Assembly (NCBI GenBank): GCA_021163945.1
Contig: JAGGTC010000198.1
Coordinates: forward strand, 1-17,030
DNA length: 17,030 nucleotides
Source: Deltaproteobacteria bacterium
Lineage (GTDB): Bacteria; Desulfobacterota; Desulfofervidia; Desulfofervidales; DG-60
Direction: 5' to 3'
Positions 6,877 to 14,179 of this stretch are shown here, in pieces. The first letter of the stretch is position 1. Each line of letters opens with the position of its first letter. Both the position numbers and the translations under genes were made by a program. Under the pieces are notes generated by a model. That model was given only the letters and a program-made list of their open reading frames with translations. It was not told the DNA's origin and made no database searches.

Positions 6877-7576
6877 CAAGACTAGATGTATCTATAACCT
6901 CTCCCTTCTCTATAAAAATAATCTCATCAGCTACCTCTTCCATCAATTTGCGATTGTGTGTAACAACAATCATGGTCTTACCCTGTTTTTTAAGGTTTTG
7001 AATCTTATCTAGGCACTTTTCCTGAAATGCCTCATCACCCACTGCCAAAATCTCATCAATAAGAAAGATATCGGCATCACTATGAATAGCGATGGAAAAG
7101 GCAAGTCGTAGATACATCCCAGAGGAATATTTCTTTACAGGCATATCAATAAATTCATTTAATTCTGAAAAATCAACGATGGCAGGTATTTTCCTCTTAA
7201 TCTCATTTATCCGCATCCCCAAGATTGCACCATTTATATGAATATTCTCCCTGCCTGTTAAGTCTAGATGAAACCCAGCACCAATCTCGATCAAAGGGGC
7301 CACTCGCCCATCAACACTGATAGTGCCCCTTGTAGGATAAGTCACTTTGGCAATTAATTTTAGGATTGTGCTCTTACCCGCTCCGTTTGGCCCATAGAGA
7401 CCCACACACTCCCCCTTTTTTACCTCAAAACTTACTCCCTTTAGCGCCCAAAATTCATTTTTTTCTAGTCCTTGCCTTTGTTTTCTCTTAAACAGAGAGA
7501 TTATATCCTCACGCAAAGAGCGATGAAAGATGTGATGACGGTAATACCTCTTCCAGACATCTTTAAGGACAATCAT
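6842..7576 (-). CDS. wzt: Wzt-type ABC ATPase for polysaccharide export
   Basis: This is the cytoplasmic ATPase of an O-antigen/capsule/teichoic-acid type exporter. It has Walker A YGPNGAGKST (61-70), a signature KKYSSGMYLRLAF (148-160) in the form special to this subfamily, Walker B IFLIDEILAVGD (170-181) and H-loop VTHN (about 205). At 244 aa it lacks the C-terminal carbohydrate-binding domain of long Wzt proteins (about 400 aa). It therefore probably does not recognise a terminal glycan modification. It overlaps wzm by ATGA (7573-7576) and so is translationally coupled. Confidence 0.93.
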   Translation of the reverse strand: MIVLKDVWKRYYRHHIFHRSLREDIISLFKRKQRQGLEKNEFWALKGVSFEVKKGECVGLYGPNGAGKSTILKLIAKVTYPTRGTISVDGRVAPLIEIGAGFHLDLTGRENIHINGAILGMRINEIKRKIPAIVDFSELNEFIDMPVKKYSSGMYLRLAFSIAIHSDADIFLIDEILAVGDEAFQEKCLDKIQNLKKQGKTMIVVTHNRKLMEEVADEIIFIEKGEVIDTSSLATLYSKLKHTK

Positions 7577-8355
7577 ATTACATCCGCAAATTTTCTCTCA
7601 GTAACCATGAAAAATTTATAACTCAAAGAAAAGAGTAAACTGACAAAAACGGTCATAAACAAAAATTGCCACCAGACTACCCCCCGCCCCTCAATGACAC
7701 ACCGACGCATATTTTCAATAATAAAGGTAAGTGGATTAAGAAACAGAATTAACTTTAACTTTAAGGACAGCCTGTCTATAGAATAAAATACAGGGCTGGC
7801 AAAAAACCATAGCTGAATGAGAAAACCACTGGCCAATTTTACATCACGATAATAGACATTGAGGGCAGAGAGGACAAGGGCAACAGAGGCAGTAAAGACC
7901 AATAGTAAGATAAAAAGGGGTACAAACCAAAAGATATTCCATGAAATTTTTGCCTTAAAAAGGATAAGCAGCAATACATATACAATACTTGCAAAACCAA
8001 AATCAATAAAGGCCACAGCCACCCCAGAAAGGGGCAATATCTCTCTAGGAAAATAGATTTTTGTTATCAAATTGTAATGATTTGTAAGGCTCGGAATGGC
8101 ATAATTGAGGGATGAGGAGAAAAAGCTCCATGGCAAAAGACCTGCATAAAAGAAAAGGACATAGGGATAGTCAGTAATATGCATGGGCATAATGTAGGTA
8201 AAGATAAATGTAAAAAGGAGCATCATACTCAAAGGTTGCAGGATTGCCCACAATACACCAATTATTGATTGTCTATATCTGATAGAAAATTCACGCCAGA
8301 TAAAGATCAAAAATAAGTCCCTATAAGGATTTAAACGAAGGGGTATCCCCGTCAT
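7573..8355 (-). CDS. wzm: Wzm-type ABC-2 polysaccharide export permease
   Basis: This is the inner-membrane permease that moves lipid-linked polysaccharide out of the cytoplasm with Wzt. Its 260 aa include the family's N-terminal amphipathic segment (LFLIFIWREFSIRYRQSIIG), about six membrane spans, the ALNVYYRDVK motif at about 184 and the FASPVFYS/LNPLTFIIENMR motifs late in the protein. The ATG at 8355 is close behind AAAGGA, which is tighter than usual spacing. It is divergent from the nrpR operon. The glycan exported cannot be told from here because no glycosyltransferases are adjacent. Confidence 0.93.
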   Translation of the reverse strand: MTGIPLRLNPYRDLFLIFIWREFSIRYRQSIIGVLWAILQPLSMMLLFTFIFTYIMPMHITDYPYVLFFYAGLLPWSFFSSSLNYAIPSLTNHYNLITKIYFPREILPLSGVAVAFIDFGFASIVYVLLLILFKAKISWNIFWFVPLFILLLVFTASVALVLSALNVYYRDVKLASGFLIQLWFFASPVFYSIDRLSLKLKLILFLNPLTFIIENMRRCVIEGRGVVWWQFLFMTVFVSLLFSLSYKFFMVTERKFADVI

Positions 8356-8507
8356 TTCCTTTATTATCTTATCTATTTACACCTTTTAATATCATAAAAT
8401 CATTCAATAGCAAGGGATCCTCCATATAACAGTAGGGATAAATATATGGCAACAAAGCAGGTATTTTTGCCGCTAATCAATCTCAATAGCATTTTTTTCT
8501 CAAAGTA
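8356..8507. other. Divergent wzm/nrpR spacer with a possible leftover coding piece
   Basis: A minus-strand frame ending at TAA 8371-8369 is open for about 35 codons back to about 8473 and reads coding-like (PALLPYIYPYCYMEDPLLLN). It could be the tail of a lost gene upstream of wzm or just chance. A weak minus-strand TTGCTA-16-TATTAA could serve wzm. The 8470-8478 stretch, read on the minus strand as GATTAGCGG, resembles half of the nrpR operator. Confidence 0.3.
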
Positions 8508-8536
8508 TTGACAGCAAAAAAAATATGGTATATGGT
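8508..8536 (+). promoter_or_regulatory. Promoter of the nrpR operon
   Basis: A perfect -35 box TTGACA (8508-8513) and a 17-bp spacer lead to TATGGT (8531-8536, four of six consensus bases). Predicted transcription start is near 8543, giving a 5' leader of about 20 nt with a Shine-Dalgarno. The -10 box overlaps the operator palindrome. Confidence 0.7.
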
Positions 8537-8547
8537 TAGCGCTAACC
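8534..8547. promoter_or_regulatory. Probable NrpR operator
   Basis: GGTTAGCGCTAACC is a perfect 14-bp palindrome over the -10 box and transcription start. Its form GGTT-N6-AACC parallels known archaeal NrpR operators (GGAA-N6-TTCC and GGTA-N6-TACC). The position suits repression by blocking RNA polymerase, so the downstream regulator probably controls itself and its operon. Confidence 0.72.
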
Positions 8548-8550
8548 GCA

Positions 8551-8558
8551 AAGGAGAG
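8551..8558 (+). promoter_or_regulatory. Ribosome binding site that sets the nrpR TTG start
   Basis: AAGGAGAG lies just before the TTG at 8564; the AAGGAG core ends 7 nt upstream. No ATG or GTG in frame nearby competes. Confidence 0.75.
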
Positions 8559-8563
8559 ATAAT

Positions 8564-9613
8564 TTGACTGCAAATCATCTTAGAGAGTTAAAGGGAGTTC
8601 AAACAATTCAAGGCACAAGCTCTCATACAGAAAGAAAAATAGTATATATCCTGAAGGTTCTAAGTGAGTCTTCTAAGCCCCTAGGGTCAATTACAATTGC
8701 CCGTGAACTTGAGCGCCACGGAATCTTTTTAAGCGAGAGAGCAGTTAGATACCACTTAAGGATAGCCGATGAGCGGGGCTATACTCGGCCACTTGGCCGT
8801 AAAGGCAGAATGCTTACCCAGCAGGGGCTTGAAGAACTTAAGGTGGCACTAGCTCCAGAACAAGTGGGGTTCATCTTAGATAAGCTTGAACTTTTGGCAT
8901 TTTTTACTACCTTTGACCCCCAAAAACAAATAGGAAAAATTCCAATAAATACTTCACTCATTGACAAGGATAGGTTTAAAGAGGCACTAGCAGCAATGAA
9001 GGATGCATTTAAGGCTGGACTATGTGTAAGCGAACTAATAGCAGTAGCATCTGAAGGAGAAAAACTTGGTTCGGTAGTCATTCCAAAAGGAAAAGTTGGC
9101 CTGGCTACTGTTTGTAGCATAATCATAAACGGGGTATTACTTAAGTCTGGCATTCCCATAAAGTCTAGGTTTGGAGGGGTACTTGAAATTAAAGATTCAA
9201 AGCCAAGGCGCTTTATTGCCATAATCAACTATGCCGGCACATCCCTTGATCCCTCAGAGCAATATATTCGCGCTAGAATGACAAGTGTAAGCCAAGCTGC
9301 AAGAAAAGGGAGTGGCAAAATACTAGCCAATTTCCGTGAGATACCAGCTCCAGCAAGGGCAATTGCTGTTGAAAAAATAGCCATGCTTAAGGAGGCTGGA
9401 ATTGGTGGGGTCTATATCCTTGGCAATACTAGCGAGCCAGTTTGTCAGATTTCAGTAGGTCTAAATCGGGTTGGTATGGTGGTGCTTGGAGGTCTAAACC
9501 CAGTAGCAGCAGCGGTTGAGGCCGGAATAGCAGTTGAAAACATAGCTGAGAGCGGAACGATTGATTTTAAGCAGTTAATTAGTTTTTGGCAGCTTTATAA
9601 TAAATATTTTTAA
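8564..9613 (+). CDS. nrpR: NrpR-type nitrogen regulator (winged helix plus one NrpR domain)
   Basis: NrpR represses nitrogen-assimilation genes in methanogens and is released from DNA by 2-oxoglutarate. Residues 22-90 form a winged helix with recognition helix SERAVRYHLRIADERG (57-72) and wing GRKGRMLTQQG. Residues about 100-345 form one NrpR (DUF128) sensor domain, with conserved runs GLATVCSIIINGVLLKSGIP (179-198) and RFGGVLEIKDSKPRRFIAII. At 349 aa this is the one-sensor-domain architecture; Methanococcus NrpR has two sensor domains after the winged helix. The TTG start is fixed by its Shine-Dalgarno. It heads an operon with a glutamate synthase-like gene 13 bp downstream, consistent with a nitrogen role, and a matching operator covers its promoter. 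Family secure; ligand and targets inferred from archaea. Confidence 0.92.
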   Translation: MTANHLRELKGVQTIQGTSSHTERKIVYILKVLSESSKPLGSITIARELERHGIFLSERAVRYHLRIADERGYTRPLGRKGRMLTQQGLEELKVALAPEQVGFILDKLELLAFFTTFDPQKQIGKIPINTSLIDKDRFKEALAAMKDAFKAGLCVSELIAVASEGEKLGSVVIPKGKVGLATVCSIIINGVLLKSGIPIKSRFGGVLEIKDSKPRRFIAIINYAGTSLDPSEQYIRARMTSVSQAARKGSGKILANFREIPAPARAIAVEKIAMLKEAGIGGVYILGNTSEPVCQISVGLNRVGMVVLGGLNPVAAAVEAGIAVENIAESGTIDFKQLISFWQLYNKYF

Positions 9614-9626
9614 TAAGGAGTTTAAG

Positions 9627-11192
9627 ATGTCTCTAAGCAAACCAAATCGAAGTGTAGCTACCTTAACCACTACCAGAGTAACCCCTTGTCCTGGTTCAGG
9701 TATCTGTGTCACATGCGTTGATGGCTGTGAGGGACCTTGTGAAGTGGGAAGGTCTGCTTTACTTGGAAAAGAGGCTATCTATCCCATCCCCTTTGGTGTA
9801 ATTTCTGCTGGGGCAGAAAAGGACTACCCTGTTGACTTTTCCCACTTTAATATCCAGGGAACTTGTGTGGGGGCTATAGGCATAGAGGCAGACCCTGGTA
9901 AGGCCATATTTCCTGCTGTAGATGTGACTACTGAAATTGGCTATAAAGATAAGATAAAGCTAAAATTTCCAGTCTTTACTGGGGCCCTTGGCTCTACAGA
10001 TATTGCTAAAAAACACTGGGAAAGTATAGCTATTGGGGCTGCCATTTGTGGTACCTTGGTTACTGCTGGTGAAAATATCTGTGGTATGGATGGGAGGGCT
10101 GAGTTTAAAAATGGCAAGGTAGTAAGGTCTCCAGAGATGGAACGTAGGGTCAATATATTTAAGGAGTGGTATGATGGTTATGGCGGTATCGTTGTTCAAT
10201 TAAATGTAGAGGATACAAGGATTGGAGTAGCTGAATATGTAATTGAAAAATTGGGAGTAGATTTTATAGAGCTAAAGTGGGGACAGGGGGCAAAGAATAT
10301 AGGTGGTGAAGTAAAGCTACCCACCTTAGAGCGGGCCTTAGAGCTCAAAAGGAGGGGCTATATAGTCTTGCCTGACCCAGAAAATCCTGCTGTGCAAGAG
10401 GCATTCCACAAAGGTGGTCTAACTTCATTTGAAAGGCACTCAAGGCTTGGAATGGTAGATGAAGAAAGTTTTTATAAAGAAGTAGAAAGGCTCAGGGGGC
10501 TTGGTGCAAAACATATCTCTCTTAAAACAGGTGCATACAGGCCAGCAGATTTGGCTAGGGCAGTAAAGTTTGCCTCTGAGGCAAAGATTGATCTGTTAAC
10601 CGTAGATGGGGCAGGTGGTGGCACTGGTATGAGCCCTTGGAGAATGATGAATGAGTGGGGGATACCTACTGTCTATATAGAGTGTCTGCTTTATAATTTT
10701 TGCAGAAGATTAGAAGAGAAAGGAAAATATATCCCAAGTTGTGCAATTGCTGGTGGTCTTTCACTAGAAGATCATATATTTAAGGCAATTGCATTAGGTG
10801 CCCCTTACATAAAGGCAGTATGTATGGGAAGGGCAATTATGACTGCAGCTATGGTAGGAAATACCCATGGCCGTCTTCTAAAAGAAAAGGTAGAGATGGA
10901 AGGTGAGGATATAGAAGAAGGCTTACTTCGGCTCTTTAATGGTGCATGGACACTAAAAGAACGTTATGGTGAGGATTTTAAGAAAATTCCGCCAGGGGCT
11001 ATAGGGATGTTTACCTATTTTGAAAGGCTTAAACAAGGACTAAAACAGCTTATGTCTGGTTCAAGAAAGTTTGCACTAAAATATATCTCAAGAGATGACA
11101 TAATGGCATTAACAAAAGAGGCAGCTGAAATATCTGGCATTCCCTATATCATGGATGCAGACAGAGAAGAAGTTTCTAGGATTTTAGGATAG
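9627..11192 (+). CDS. FMN-binding glutamate synthase-like protein
   Basis: This corresponds to the synthase (FMN, 2-oxoglutarate) domain of GltB as a stand-alone protein of 521 aa, the type common in archaea and anaerobic bacteria. Typical motifs are LKWGQGAKNIGGEVK (216-230), SLKTGAYRP (298-306), TVDGAGGGTGMSPWRMMNEWG (325-345, one continuous block) and AGGLSLEDHIFKAIALGA (375-392) with GRA at 401. It lacks the glutaminase domain and the GXGXG domain of full GltB, and neither is encoded here. N-terminal Cys at 21, 27, 30, 34 and 38 (CX5CX2CX3CX3C) could hold an Fe-S cluster; the ligand role is inferred. Shine-Dalgarno AAGGAG (9615-9620) precedes the ATG. The next gene is a ferredoxin, a likely electron donor. 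The true reaction could be glutamate synthesis or a related amine transfer, and sequence alone does not settle it. Confidence 0.9.
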   Translation: MSLSKPNRSVATLTTTRVTPCPGSGICVTCVDGCEGPCEVGRSALLGKEAIYPIPFGVISAGAEKDYPVDFSHFNIQGTCVGAIGIEADPGKAIFPAVDVTTEIGYKDKIKLKFPVFTGALGSTDIAKKHWESIAIGAAICGTLVTAGENICGMDGRAEFKNGKVVRSPEMERRVNIFKEWYDGYGGIVVQLNVEDTRIGVAEYVIEKLGVDFIELKWGQGAKNIGGEVKLPTLERALELKRRGYIVLPDPENPAVQEAFHKGGLTSFERHSRLGMVDEESFYKEVERLRGLGAKHISLKTGAYRPADLARAVKFASEAKIDLLTVDGAGGGTGMSPWRMMNEWGIPTVYIECLLYNFCRRLEEKGKYIPSCAIAGGLSLEDHIFKAIALGAPYIKAVCMGRAIMTAAMVGNTHGRLLKEKVEMEGEDIEEGLLRLFNGAWTLKERYGEDFKKIPPGAIGMFTYFERLKQGLKQLMSGSRKFALKYISRDDIMALTKEAAEISGIPYIMDADREEVSRILG

Positions 11193-11201
11193 GAGGAATG
11201 G

Positions 11202-11411
11202 ATGTTAAAGGTAATATGCCACCAAAATTGTAAGTCATGTTTTTGTGAGCCTATCTGTGCTATGAAGGCAATTATAGCAAAAGCAGGTTCTGTCTATGTA
11301 GATACAGAAAGGTGTATTGGATGTGGTGCATGTCGGAGGATTTGCATAACTTATAGCATAGATAAGGCACTAAAAGACAAAACAGAAGATTGGCTAAAGG
11401 GGGTAATATAA
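11202..11411 (+). CDS. Small ferredoxin with one classic and one irregular Fe-S motif
   Basis: A 69-residue electron carrier, probably cytoplasmic. The second motif CIGCGACRRIC (Cys 38, 41, 44, 48) is a standard CX2CX2CX3C for a [4Fe-4S] cluster. The first half has Cys at 6, 10, 13, 15 and 19 (CX3CX2CXCX3C), which is not the standard spacing. A strong AGGAGG (11191-11196) overlapping the previous stop sets the ATG. The gene is 9 bp after the glutamate synthase-like gene and 1 bp before the aldehyde oxidoreductase gene, so it probably shuttles electrons between the two. It could also be a subunit of either. Confidence 0.85.
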   Translation: MLKVICHQNCKSCFCEPICAMKAIIAKAGSVYVDTERCIGCGACRRICITYSIDKALKDKTEDWLKGVI

Positions 11412-11412
11412 G

Positions 11413-13185
11413 TTGGATGGTTGGAGGGGTCAATTAGTTAGGATAAATTTGACAAAAGGCAGTTCTAAAATAGAGCCAATAAGTGAGAAAATCCTAAAGG
11501 ATTATTTAGGGGGAAGGGGGCTTGCTGTAAGGATTTATACACAAGAAGTAGATGGAGACATTGATCCTTTAGATAAAAAAAATAAGGTTGTAATTGCCGC
11601 TGGTGGCCTCTGTGGCACTGCAACACCCTGTGCATCCATAGCCAGTATAGTAACAAAATCCCCTGTTACAAATACTATTGTCTGTGGCAGGATGCAGGGT
11701 TATTTTGGCACAGAATTAAAATTTTGTGGCCTTGATGCAATTGTTATTGAAGGGAAGGCAGAATACCCAGTAGTGATATTCATTACAGATAGTTCTGTTT
11801 CAATCCGTCCTGCCCTTCAATACTGGGGAAGGACTACAAAAGAGACACAAAGATTAATAAAAGCAGAGCTAAAGGACAGGTGGGCAGCTAGGGAGTCATT
11901 CATTGCCTGCATTGGACCAGCAGGGGAAAAGGGTGTTAGTTTAGCTACATTGGTAAATGAAGACTATCTGGTAACAGGTGGGGTTGGCATTGGATGGGTT
12001 TTGGGTGCAAAAAATCTAAAGGCCATTGTAATCAAAGGGACTCAAGATGTAACAGTAAGTAATGGACAAAAGTGCCTTCAGGCCATCTTTTCCTTAAAAA
12101 ATAGGTTTAATGCATCACCTTTTACAAGGGAAAAACTTCCTAAGTATGGAAATGCATTTTTATTAGATGCATGTTTAAAGAGGGGAGTTTTACCTATAAA
12201 TAACTTTAAAGGGATAGCTAAAGAGCTAAATGGGATTGATGAGAATAATATAGAAAGGATTACTCATAGAAGGGCATGTTTTTCCTGTCCTATTGGTTGT
12301 GTACGTACAGTAAGAGAAAAAGATAGAGAAATTGTAGGCCTTGATTATGAAACTGTGGCCTCTTTTGGTTATCTTTGTGGGATAAATGATTTAGATGACA
12401 TTTCTGAAATTAGATTTCTTTGTACAGAATTTGGGCTTGATATATTAAATACCGCCTCTTCTATTGCCTGTGCTATGGAGCTTTATGAGGAAGGTGCCTT
12501 AAAGGATATGGAGCTGCCTTTTGGAGGCAAAAATATTATAAGCCTTCTAAAACAAATAGGAAAAAACAAAGGACTTGGTAAAGAAGTAGGAAAAGGTGGA
12601 AGCATTTTTGCAAATTCACTAAATAGACCCCATATATTTATGGGAGTAAAAGGGAATGCAATCCCCCCCTTTGACCCAAGGGGGCTATGGGGGCTTGGAC
12701 TACATATGGCTACTTCAAATTTTGGTGCCTATCACCTAAATGGTTTAACCGTTATAGAGGAGCTCTTTAATATACATGAGAAAGTAGAGCCATTTTTAGT
12801 AGAAGAAAAGCCTGAATTTGTAAAGAAGATACAGGATATGACTGCCTCTTTAGATGCCTTAGGCATTTGTATTAATGCCCTCTTTGCCTTAAAAGTAAAT
12901 AATATCCTTCCTATATTTGACTTTGTTTTTGGATATAAGATTGACATAGAGGAACTTTTGCTTGTTGGTGAAAGGATCTGGAACTTAGAAAGGTTTTTTA
13001 ATCTAAAGGCTGGCCTTTGCCAAAGTGATGATACTCTTCCAAAGAGACTTATAGAGGAGCCATTAAATGGCTATACTTGTCCTTTAGAAGAGATGCTTCC
13101 TATTTATTATAAGGAAAGGGGCTGGGACAAAGAGGGAAAACCAAAAAAGGAGACTTTAGAAAGATTAGGCTTATGCAAAGGATAA
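11413..13185 (+). CDS. aor: Aldehyde ferredoxin oxidoreductase (tungsten/molybdenum pterin)
   Basis: It oxidises aldehydes to carboxylic acids and reduces ferredoxin, or runs in reverse, using a bis-pterin W or Mo centre and a [4Fe-4S] cluster. At 590 aa it is family length (about 600). Cluster ligands are Cys289, Cys292 and Cys296 (CFSCPIGC) and Cys486 (DALGICINA). Pterin-binding stretches GYFGTELKFCGLDAIVIEG (96-114), GGVGIGWVLGAKNLKAIVIKG (189-209, continuous) and DPRGLWGLGLHMATSNFGAY (421-440) are intact. The start is TTG at 11413, one base after the ferredoxin stop, with AAGGGGG upstream; MDGWRGQLVRINLTKG is the expected N-terminus. Substrate class cannot be read from the sequence. It overlaps the next ferredoxin gene by 13 bp. 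Confidence 0.93.
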   Translation: MDGWRGQLVRINLTKGSSKIEPISEKILKDYLGGRGLAVRIYTQEVDGDIDPLDKKNKVVIAAGGLCGTATPCASIASIVTKSPVTNTIVCGRMQGYFGTELKFCGLDAIVIEGKAEYPVVIFITDSSVSIRPALQYWGRTTKETQRLIKAELKDRWAARESFIACIGPAGEKGVSLATLVNEDYLVTGGVGIGWVLGAKNLKAIVIKGTQDVTVSNGQKCLQAIFSLKNRFNASPFTREKLPKYGNAFLLDACLKRGVLPINNFKGIAKELNGIDENNIERITHRRACFSCPIGCVRTVREKDREIVGLDYETVASFGYLCGINDLDDISEIRFLCTEFGLDILNTASSIACAMELYEEGALKDMELPFGGKNIISLLKQIGKNKGLGKEVGKGGSIFANSLNRPHIFMGVKGNAIPPFDPRGLWGLGLHMATSNFGAYHLNGLTVIEELFNIHEKVEPFLVEEKPEFVKKIQDMTASLDALGICINALFALKVNNILPIFDFVFGYKIDIEELLLVGERIWNLERFFNLKAGLCQSDDTLPKRLIEEPLNGYTCPLEEMLPIYYKERGWDKEGKPKKETLERLGLCKG

Positions 13186-13565
13186 AGATAGACCCCAAAA
13201 AGTGTACAGGCTGTAGGCAGTGTGAGATGGCATGTTCTTTAAATCATAAGATGGACACTGTAAATCCAAGAAGGGCCAGGATTCGGATATACAATAAAAA
13301 TGGTCATTTTTTGCCAGTAATTGCTGGGCCCTTTGCAGATGCAGCCTGCAATACAAAGGCTATGATTGAGACAGAATTTGGCCTAGTAGATATGTGCATT
13401 ATCTGCCGTGCCTCTTGTCCCCATAAGACATTCTTTTTTGAACCAGATACAGGGATTCCTCTAAAGTGTGATTTTTGTGGGACACCACCAAACCCTACCT
13501 GTGTTAAGGTCTGCAATACAGGCGCTTTAGAACTTATAGAAGTATCGGAAGATGAACTTTTTTAA
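13173..13565 (+). CDS. Polyferredoxin partner of the aldehyde oxidoreductase
   Basis: A 130-aa iron-sulfur protein of the HycB/BamC-like type often encoded beside tungsten oxidoreductases. Twelve Cys are present: 11, 14, 17, 21 (CTGCRQCEMAC), 59, 75, 78, 82 (CIICRASCP), and 99, 102, 110, 114 (CDFCGTPPNPTCVKVC). This is enough for three [4Fe-4S] clusters. The ATG lies 13 bp inside the oxidoreductase gene, so translation is coupled and a complex is likely. A 35-codon frame that starts inside its end (13552-13659) is noted among rejected items. The family is clear; whether it is a subunit or a free carrier is inferred. Confidence 0.9.
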   Translation: MQRIKIDPKKCTGCRQCEMACSLNHKMDTVNPRRARIRIYNKNGHFLPVIAGPFADAACNTKAMIETEFGLVDMCIICRASCPHKTFFFEPDTGIPLKCDFCGTPPNPTCVKVCNTGALELIEVSEDELF

Positions 13566-13648
13566 GATGTTATGGGATACTAAGTGGAGACTAAATCTTT
13601 GTGACTACAGTAAGGTTCTTTTGATGGTTCAAATTGCCAAGAAAGGCC

Positions 13649-14029
13649 TTAATTTTTAAATTCAGTAAATTCCCTGCGCCTCAGGCCTGAGAGGTCAAGG
13701 CTTTCATTCTTTGGGTCAAGCCTTATTTCCCATTCCTCCATAGTAGTTGCTCCAATAATTATGTCTAATTCCTTACCATTGACCATACCAAAGTCTTCTA
13801 TTATGCAGCTTTCAAAATAAAAGCCCAAACCCTCAATTTCACCCTCCACAATGCAAACTTCCTTTATTTCTCTTCTTTTTCCTCCCATTCCTACTCTTAG
13901 TGGCCTTTTTAGAACTATTCGATTAGAAGGAGCAACTCTTTCTCTTATATAGCTTCTGGTTGAACCTGTATCAAAAAGGGCTGTTAGCTTTTTACCATTA
14001 ACTTCGATTTCTTTTAAAATTCTAGCCAT
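13649..14029 (-). CDS. Retropepsin-like aspartyl protease domain protein
   Basis: A single-domain, 126-aa protein of the clan AA fold. The active-site motif is FDTGSTRSYI with D20-T21-G22-S23, and the hydrophobic DIIIGATTMEEW (89-100) matches the second conserved element (ILG-like, before the C-terminal strand). Such domains act as homodimers, each giving one Asp. No signal peptide or transmembrane segment is present, so it is cytoplasmic. It carries one of the best ribosome sites in the window. It is convergent with the ferredoxin gene and downstream of an unknown protein. Substrate unknown, and many family members are uncharacterised. Confidence 0.85.
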   Translation of the reverse strand: MARILKEIEVNGKKLTALFDTGSTRSYIRERVAPSNRIVLKRPLRVGMGGKRREIKEVCIVEGEIEGLGFYFESCIIEDFGMVNGKELDIIIGATTMEEWEIRLDPKNESLDLSGLRRREFTEFKN

Positions 14030-14033
14030 CTAA

Positions 14034-14043
14034 CACCTCCTTT
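14034..14043 (-). promoter_or_regulatory. Near-perfect ribosome binding site of the retropepsin-like gene
   Basis: Minus-strand AAAGGAGGTG, 4 nt before the ATG (6 nt from the AGGAGG core), is almost fully complementary to the 16S rRNA tail, unlike most genes here. Confidence 0.8.
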
Positions 14044-14135
14044 CTTGCCATTATTTTTTGATTTAAAGGAACAGATAAAATAAAGCAATACCTTTTGGCC
14101 CCATGAGGTCAATCTTTAATCTAAGAAATTTATCC

Positions 14136-14179
14136 GACTTCTAATCCATAGGTCGCAGGTTTAAATCCTGCCGGGCGCG
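14136..14179 (+). pseudogene. 3' half of a tRNA-Arg(UCU) gene, likely attachment-site scar
   Basis: From GACTTCTAATCC onward the sequence matches the anticodon-to-acceptor half of a bacterial tRNA-Arg. It contains anticodon loop CTTCTAA (14138-14144, anticodon TCT), the variable loop, a T stem GCAGG/CCTGC (14155-14159, 14167-14171) with loop TTTAAAT, and acceptor CGGGCGC (14172-14178). No D arm or 5' acceptor lies upstream, so it is not a functional tRNA. The T loop reads TTTAAAT where TTCGAAT is expected. The 3' half of a tRNA gene is the classic integrase attachment site, so this probably marks one end of an integrated or lost element. Confidence 0.8.

Noticed and set aside
8430..8465. Sigma-54 promoter (GG...GC elements) for the nitrogen operon
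   Set aside because: The TGGCAAC stretch lacks the required downstream TTGC spacing, and a good TTGACA promoter is present.
8779..9228. 149-codon minus-strand frame opposite nrpR
   Set aside because: Low-complexity Ser/Pro translation opposite a clear NrpR domain; no ribosome site.
13552..13659. 35-codon plus-strand frame overlapping the end of the polyferredoxin gene
   Set aside because: It reads MNFFKMLWDTKWRLNLCDYS and onward but has no ribosome site or known match and overlaps the convergent gene; chance is as likely.
13630..13660. AAGGCCTT followed by a T run as an operon terminator
   Set aside because: The stem cannot form a stable loop (only GCC/GGC pairs around AAGAAA); too weak to claim.
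14136..14179. Functional tRNA gene
   Set aside because: No D arm or 5' acceptor strand upstream, the anticodon stem pairs only partly, and the T loop is altered.
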